This document shows, one piece after another, positions 60,558-64,000 of a DNA stretch of 64,000 nt. Within the stretch, counting starts at the first letter, position 1; every line of letters begins with the position of its first letter. Source of the stretch: Eublepharis macularius (lineage: Eukaryota; Chordata; Lepidosauria; Squamata; Eublepharidae); NCBI RefSeq assembly GCF_028583425.1, contig NC_072798.1, positions 12,402,501 through 12,466,500 on the forward strand, written 5' to 3'. Both the position numbers and the translations under genes were made by a program. The notes beneath the pieces are model-generated. The model made no database searches. It saw only the letters and a list, made by a program, of their open reading frames with translations, and was not told the DNA's origin.

Positions 60558-61230
60558 TCACCTGAAGATTTTAATTGAAGGGAGGAGGGAGTCTCAGTGT
60601 GTGCGTTCCATCATTTTTGTACATGTAGGCTCATATTTGCATACCACTGCATTATACCAATGGGGAATGGGCATAGCCTATAATTTATCCACCTTCATAC
60701 GCGTCTCAGGAAGCAGATGCAGGAACTGGCTTCTCAAAATGTAAGACATTGACCCTGATGTGCTGTGTCCCATATCAGAAAATAAAGACATGCCTTTATG
60801 TAAGCGTGAATCTGTGATTATGAAGACATAACAATGCAACCAGCCCAGGGCAACCTAGTACATCTTCAACTGCTACTTTGGCGATACTAAAAAGCCCATT
60901 GTGAAGCAGCAAAATTCTCATATCGGGGTGTGCATCGAGGAATAGTCATTCAAGAGAAGAAAAATGTACTGGCTTCAATCCATGGATCCTCATGTGCAAC
61001 AGGCAGTGATTCTAGCGACATGTTCAACTTTGACATCTTGGACTGGTTTTATCAAATATCCCTGACCGCATCCATATCTAGGAATGCTATTCCTAATAGA
61101 ATTAGGACATCAAAGATTTAAAATAACTGCAAGCGAATTATCTAATTATAAATTTATAATCTGATGTTCGATTGAGGAATACCCCATGTGGTGCACTGCA
61201 AAATAAAAACCACTGAAATAAACCACAAAC
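60558..61230. other. No recognisable feature
   Basis: Nothing assigned. Confidence 0.4.
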
Positions 61231-61231
61231 A

Positions 61232-61490
61232 GAGAGCCAGTTTGGTGTAGTGGTTAAGAGTGCAGGACTCTAATCTACAGAGCCGGGTTTGATTCCCCAC
61301 TCCTTCACTTGAAGCCAGCTAGGTGACCTTGGGCTACTCACAGCTCCCTTGAGCTCTCTCAGCCCCACCCACCTCACAGGGTGTTTTGTTGTGGGGATAA
61401 CAACATACTTTGTAAACCGCTCTGAGTGGGCATTAAGTTGTCCTGAAGGGCGGTATATAAATTGAAAGTTGTTGTTATTATTATATAATA
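61232..61490 (+). repeat. MIR-like tRNA-derived SINE (well preserved)
   Basis: GAGCCAGTTTGGTGTAGTGG head, GGGTTTGATTCCCCACTCC box B, GGTGACCTTGGGCTACTCAC core and GGCGGTATATAAATTGAAAG with a (GTT)(ATT) tail. Confidence 0.85.
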
Positions 61491-63215
61491 CATGCTGCTA
61501 TATGAAAAGCAAAAGAAGGGATTTTGAATCATTCTCAAAAGACATTATCAGCTAAATTTTATCCTCCCTCACAAAAGTATTAAATAAACATTCAAAAATG
61601 CAGAGCATGATGCTAGCATAAGATACATAATTTTTCAAAATCATGTCCTTCTGCCAAGGAGTATGATGCAGTGTACATTATTCTCCCCTAAGGCTGAACT
61701 CCTCAATATGTTTTTTTGACATCCAATCCATTTGGAATAAAAAGGGCTGGCTTATGAGCAAAGTTGGTTAGAAAGGGCCTGAATAGGCTTTTCAGTTTCA
61801 GCCTATTGGCCATTTAAATGAAATAAATTACCGTATTTATTTGAAAGGAAGCCGACTCTGAAAGATAATCTCCACAAAAATGTTATACAAACACAAGTTT
61901 TTTAATATGGGACATCTGTAACTTGTACATGAATTTAATACAACCTACCCTGTTTTGTACAGCATACCTGGATAAAACTGTAGTCTTGCCTTTGAGTAAA
62001 TACTGTACTAGTACTACACCAGCTGAGCGAGTATGACTGACTGGTAAAACTCTAGACTTGGGAACATCTTTCAGTGCGCGCACATGTGCACATCAGCCAC
62101 TTATTAGCAATCCAAAAATAGGCAAAGTACTTCGTAAACAGCTGGTTCCTGTTGCAGAGCAATAGACACAGAATACAAGTGAGTGCACCTATTCCATAGG
62201 TACATAGAACAAGACTGGGGAGCCCTCCCATATTTCTCCTCGCTAACCAATAACCGTCTGGCTCAACTGTTATTTTGGAACCTGCCGAGAGCAGAGTAGC
62301 AGCATTGCATGTACGTCCTGGAAGCAGCAAAGACAGCTCGAGCAGGCAACGCAGAGAGGGGTAAGGGGCTACGAGGGATAGCCGGGTAGGAGGGAGGGAG
62401 GGAAATATTCTGGGATACAGCAGGAGCTGGTTCCCCGCAGCTGGATAATCCTATTCCCCTCCCCATTTTAAAGGCCTGAATTTCCTGCTGGTTTGTTGAT
62501 TGTAGAAAGAGGTGTGTGTGTGTGTGGAAGGTTATTCATTCCAGCTGTACTTACATCTGGAGTAAGCCCTTATGACGATCCTTTTGGTAGCGCCTGTCGA
62601 GTGTACCAAAATAGAATTTAGTTATTAGGAATCAATTATTTCCCCCCATCTCTATCACTTTATTTTTAAAACATAGGCTGCTCGATCAGCATCTCATTAT
62701 TTATCTGATCTCGTGTAATATCAACCAGCGTGGTTTTTTTTCTTTGCGGTGCGTCAAATTTAAGGGTTTTTTTTCTTTCTTTGCAACGTATCAAATGCAG
62801 AGACCCTTATTTACCGGCTGTCATTTAGCATGCCTGTGACATTCCCCAGTAACAAAACAGCCTTACCTCTTGTGATTTGTTCCTGCAGGGAAAATCTTAG
62901 GGACGTTCTTCTGTCATTCACACGATCGTGGGTGCTTGCTAAAGCAGGGCGCCGGTTCTTATTACAGTGCTTTTCCCGTGTACAGAGTTCTTTACAAACC
63001 TGGATCTGGAGCCATCTGCTTCCGTGTCATTAGTTGGACGGATGCCGGGGTGGTTGATCATCCGCTCGGATTCATTTGTCATCTTTGTTAACTACTTCTG
63101 GAGGATTTGTAAACATTATTCTCCGCCACCACCAAATATTATTCAAAACAGGCTGCCCGTGGATTTAATGTTGAATGTTTCTGCTGCATTTTTTAAAAGC
63201 GGCAATCATGCACAC
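61491..63215. other. Largely unique sequence
   Basis: No repeat or exon is recognised. It includes a (GT)n at 62511-62524. The segment 62330-62460 has slightly higher GC and could be a transcript leader near the CpG-rich edge, but nothing shows it. Confidence 0.4.
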
Positions 63216-63216
63216 G

Positions 63217-63400
63217 CGTATACAGTTGCCAACTGCCTGGAGGAAAAAAATGCCCTGTTGCTTTAATAGAGGTTTAATGGGATGTTATTAACCAGGTGAT
63301 GTGACTTACCTCCATGCCACGAAAAGCTTCAGTTGCCCATTTCTGCGCAGTAAAGCTACTCTAAAAGGGGCAGGCATTTTTTCCGCAACCCAAGCGTATG
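63217..63400. repeat. Foldback repeat, family L (copy 2)
   Basis: CAGTTGCCAACTGCCTGGAG then ATGCCCTGTTGCTTTAATAG and AGGTTTAATGGGATGTTATT, with the right arm AAAGGGGCAGGCATTTTTTC. Same family as 34755. Confidence 0.65.
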
Positions 63401-63484
63401 ACCCTCCCCAACTAAGCAAAGTGGGCTTTTACTTCTGAGTAAACAAGCACAGGGCTTGCGTCTCCTGCTTTCTGTGCGTGCGCA

Positions 63485-63582
63485 CAATGTAATCTTATGC
63501 AGAGTTATTCCAGTCGAAGCCTATTATTGATTGCAATGGGTTTACACTGGAGTAACGCTGCATAGGATTGCACTGTTGAATC
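63485..63582. repeat. Palindromic repeat, family J (copy 1)
   Basis: AATGTAATCTTATGCAGAGT and TATTCCAGTCGAAGCC mirrored by GGGTTTACACTGGAGTAACG and CTGCATAGGATTGCACT. Confidence 0.8.
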
Positions 63583-63659
63583 CCCTCCGCCCCCGAGTGT
63601 GCAATGCAGCGCTTGCACAGAGCTGGCGTTGCCAGCTGACCCCAGTCCACTTTTTACGC

Positions 63660-63757
63660 ATGTTTACAATGCAATCCTAGGCAGAGTTACTCCGGCCAAG
63701 CCTATGACTGATTGCAATGGGTTTACACTGGAGAAACGCTGCACAAAAATGCACGGT
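63660..63757. repeat. Palindromic repeat, family J (copy 2)
   Basis: ACAATGCAATCCTAGGCAGA, GTTACTCCGGCCAAGCC mirrored by GGGTTTACACTGGAGAAACG and CTGCACAAAAATGCAC. Confidence 0.8.
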
Positions 63758-63779
63758 TTAAAAAAAAAAATCTCCCCAC

Positions 63780-64000
63780 AGCGTGCAATGCAGGGCTTGC
63801 TCGAGGGGGTGAAGAGCGCAGTCTGCACAAACGCCGTCCCCGAATCGCTCCGTGGCATTTACTCCCGAGTAAGCGCTCCTCTGCACGCCTTTACGTAACC
63901 CGCCGCGTGGGAAACCGCCGCGGCTGAGCCTCTGCAGCGAATGCTTCCCAGCCCCGCCCACTGCCGGGCAACGCCCCGCCCGCTTCTCCCCTCGGCTGCC
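63780..64000. promoter_or_regulatory. CpG-rich segment entering the right edge
   Basis: CpG density rises sharply from about 63825. GC-box motifs CCCCGCCC (63952-63958 region) and GCCCCGCCCGC (near 63973) lie at the edge, with CGCCGCGTGGGAAACCGCCG upstream. It looks like the shore of a CpG-island promoter beyond the window. No transcript can be named. Confidence 0.5.

Noticed and set aside
61232..61320. tRNA gene (box A/box B-like motifs)
   Set aside because: No cloverleaf can be closed, and the sequence continues into the conserved MIR-like SINE core and tail.

Overview
The window is vertebrate nuclear DNA, almost certainly from a squamate reptile (lizard or snake). It holds four copies of a tRNA-derived SINE that matches the Sauria SINE described from squamates, BovB (RTE), CR1, L1 and L2-like LINE fragments, 5S-rRNA-derived SINEs, and a very large population of small hAT-type MITEs. 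I recognise no exon of a host protein-coding gene. Most short open frames are chance or lie inside repeats. The best intact protein is the reverse transcriptase/GIY-YIG endonuclease of a Penelope-like element (PLE) at 19558-21462.

Layout. 1-15 kb: SINEs, LINE 3' ends and MITEs, including a four-layer nest at 11.8-12.9 kb and two decayed GIY-YIG remnants of a second Penelope-like lineage (4.2 and 11.2 kb). 15-22 kb: Sauria SINEs, a solo PLE terminal repeat, and the 2.16-kb PLE bounded by a 12-bp target duplication. 22-29 kb: GC-rich hAT-like elements inside a repeat with internal tandem units, then L1 and BovB nested in a SINE, then a LINE 3' end broken by two MITEs. 29.9-30.4 kb: a CpG-rich segment with CRE-like, CCAAT and two TATA-like motifs, the best candidate host promoter. 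31-44 kb: a 623-bp foldback element, BovB and CR1 pieces, Sauria SINEs, and at 43.8 kb a 252-bp element made only of two inverted PLE terminal repeats. 44-62 kb: MITEs, SINEs, an exact 83-bp tandem array, and an endogenous-retrovirus-type solo LTR inside a palindromic MITE. 62-64 kb: mostly unique sequence entering a second CpG-rich segment at the right edge.

How the parts relate. No hAT transposase is visible, so the 8-bp-TSD MITEs must have been moved by enzymes encoded elsewhere. The PLE family shows three structural states here: ORF-bearing, solo terminal repeat, and inverted dimer. All have target duplications of 9-12 bp, and all carry the same hammerhead-ribozyme-like core. Nesting gives a relative order of activity: MIR-like SINEs and L2-like LINEs are oldest, hAT MITEs and L1/BovB came later, and the PLE and some MITE copies are youngest. 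Family letters (A, B, C...) are local labels used only in this annotation.
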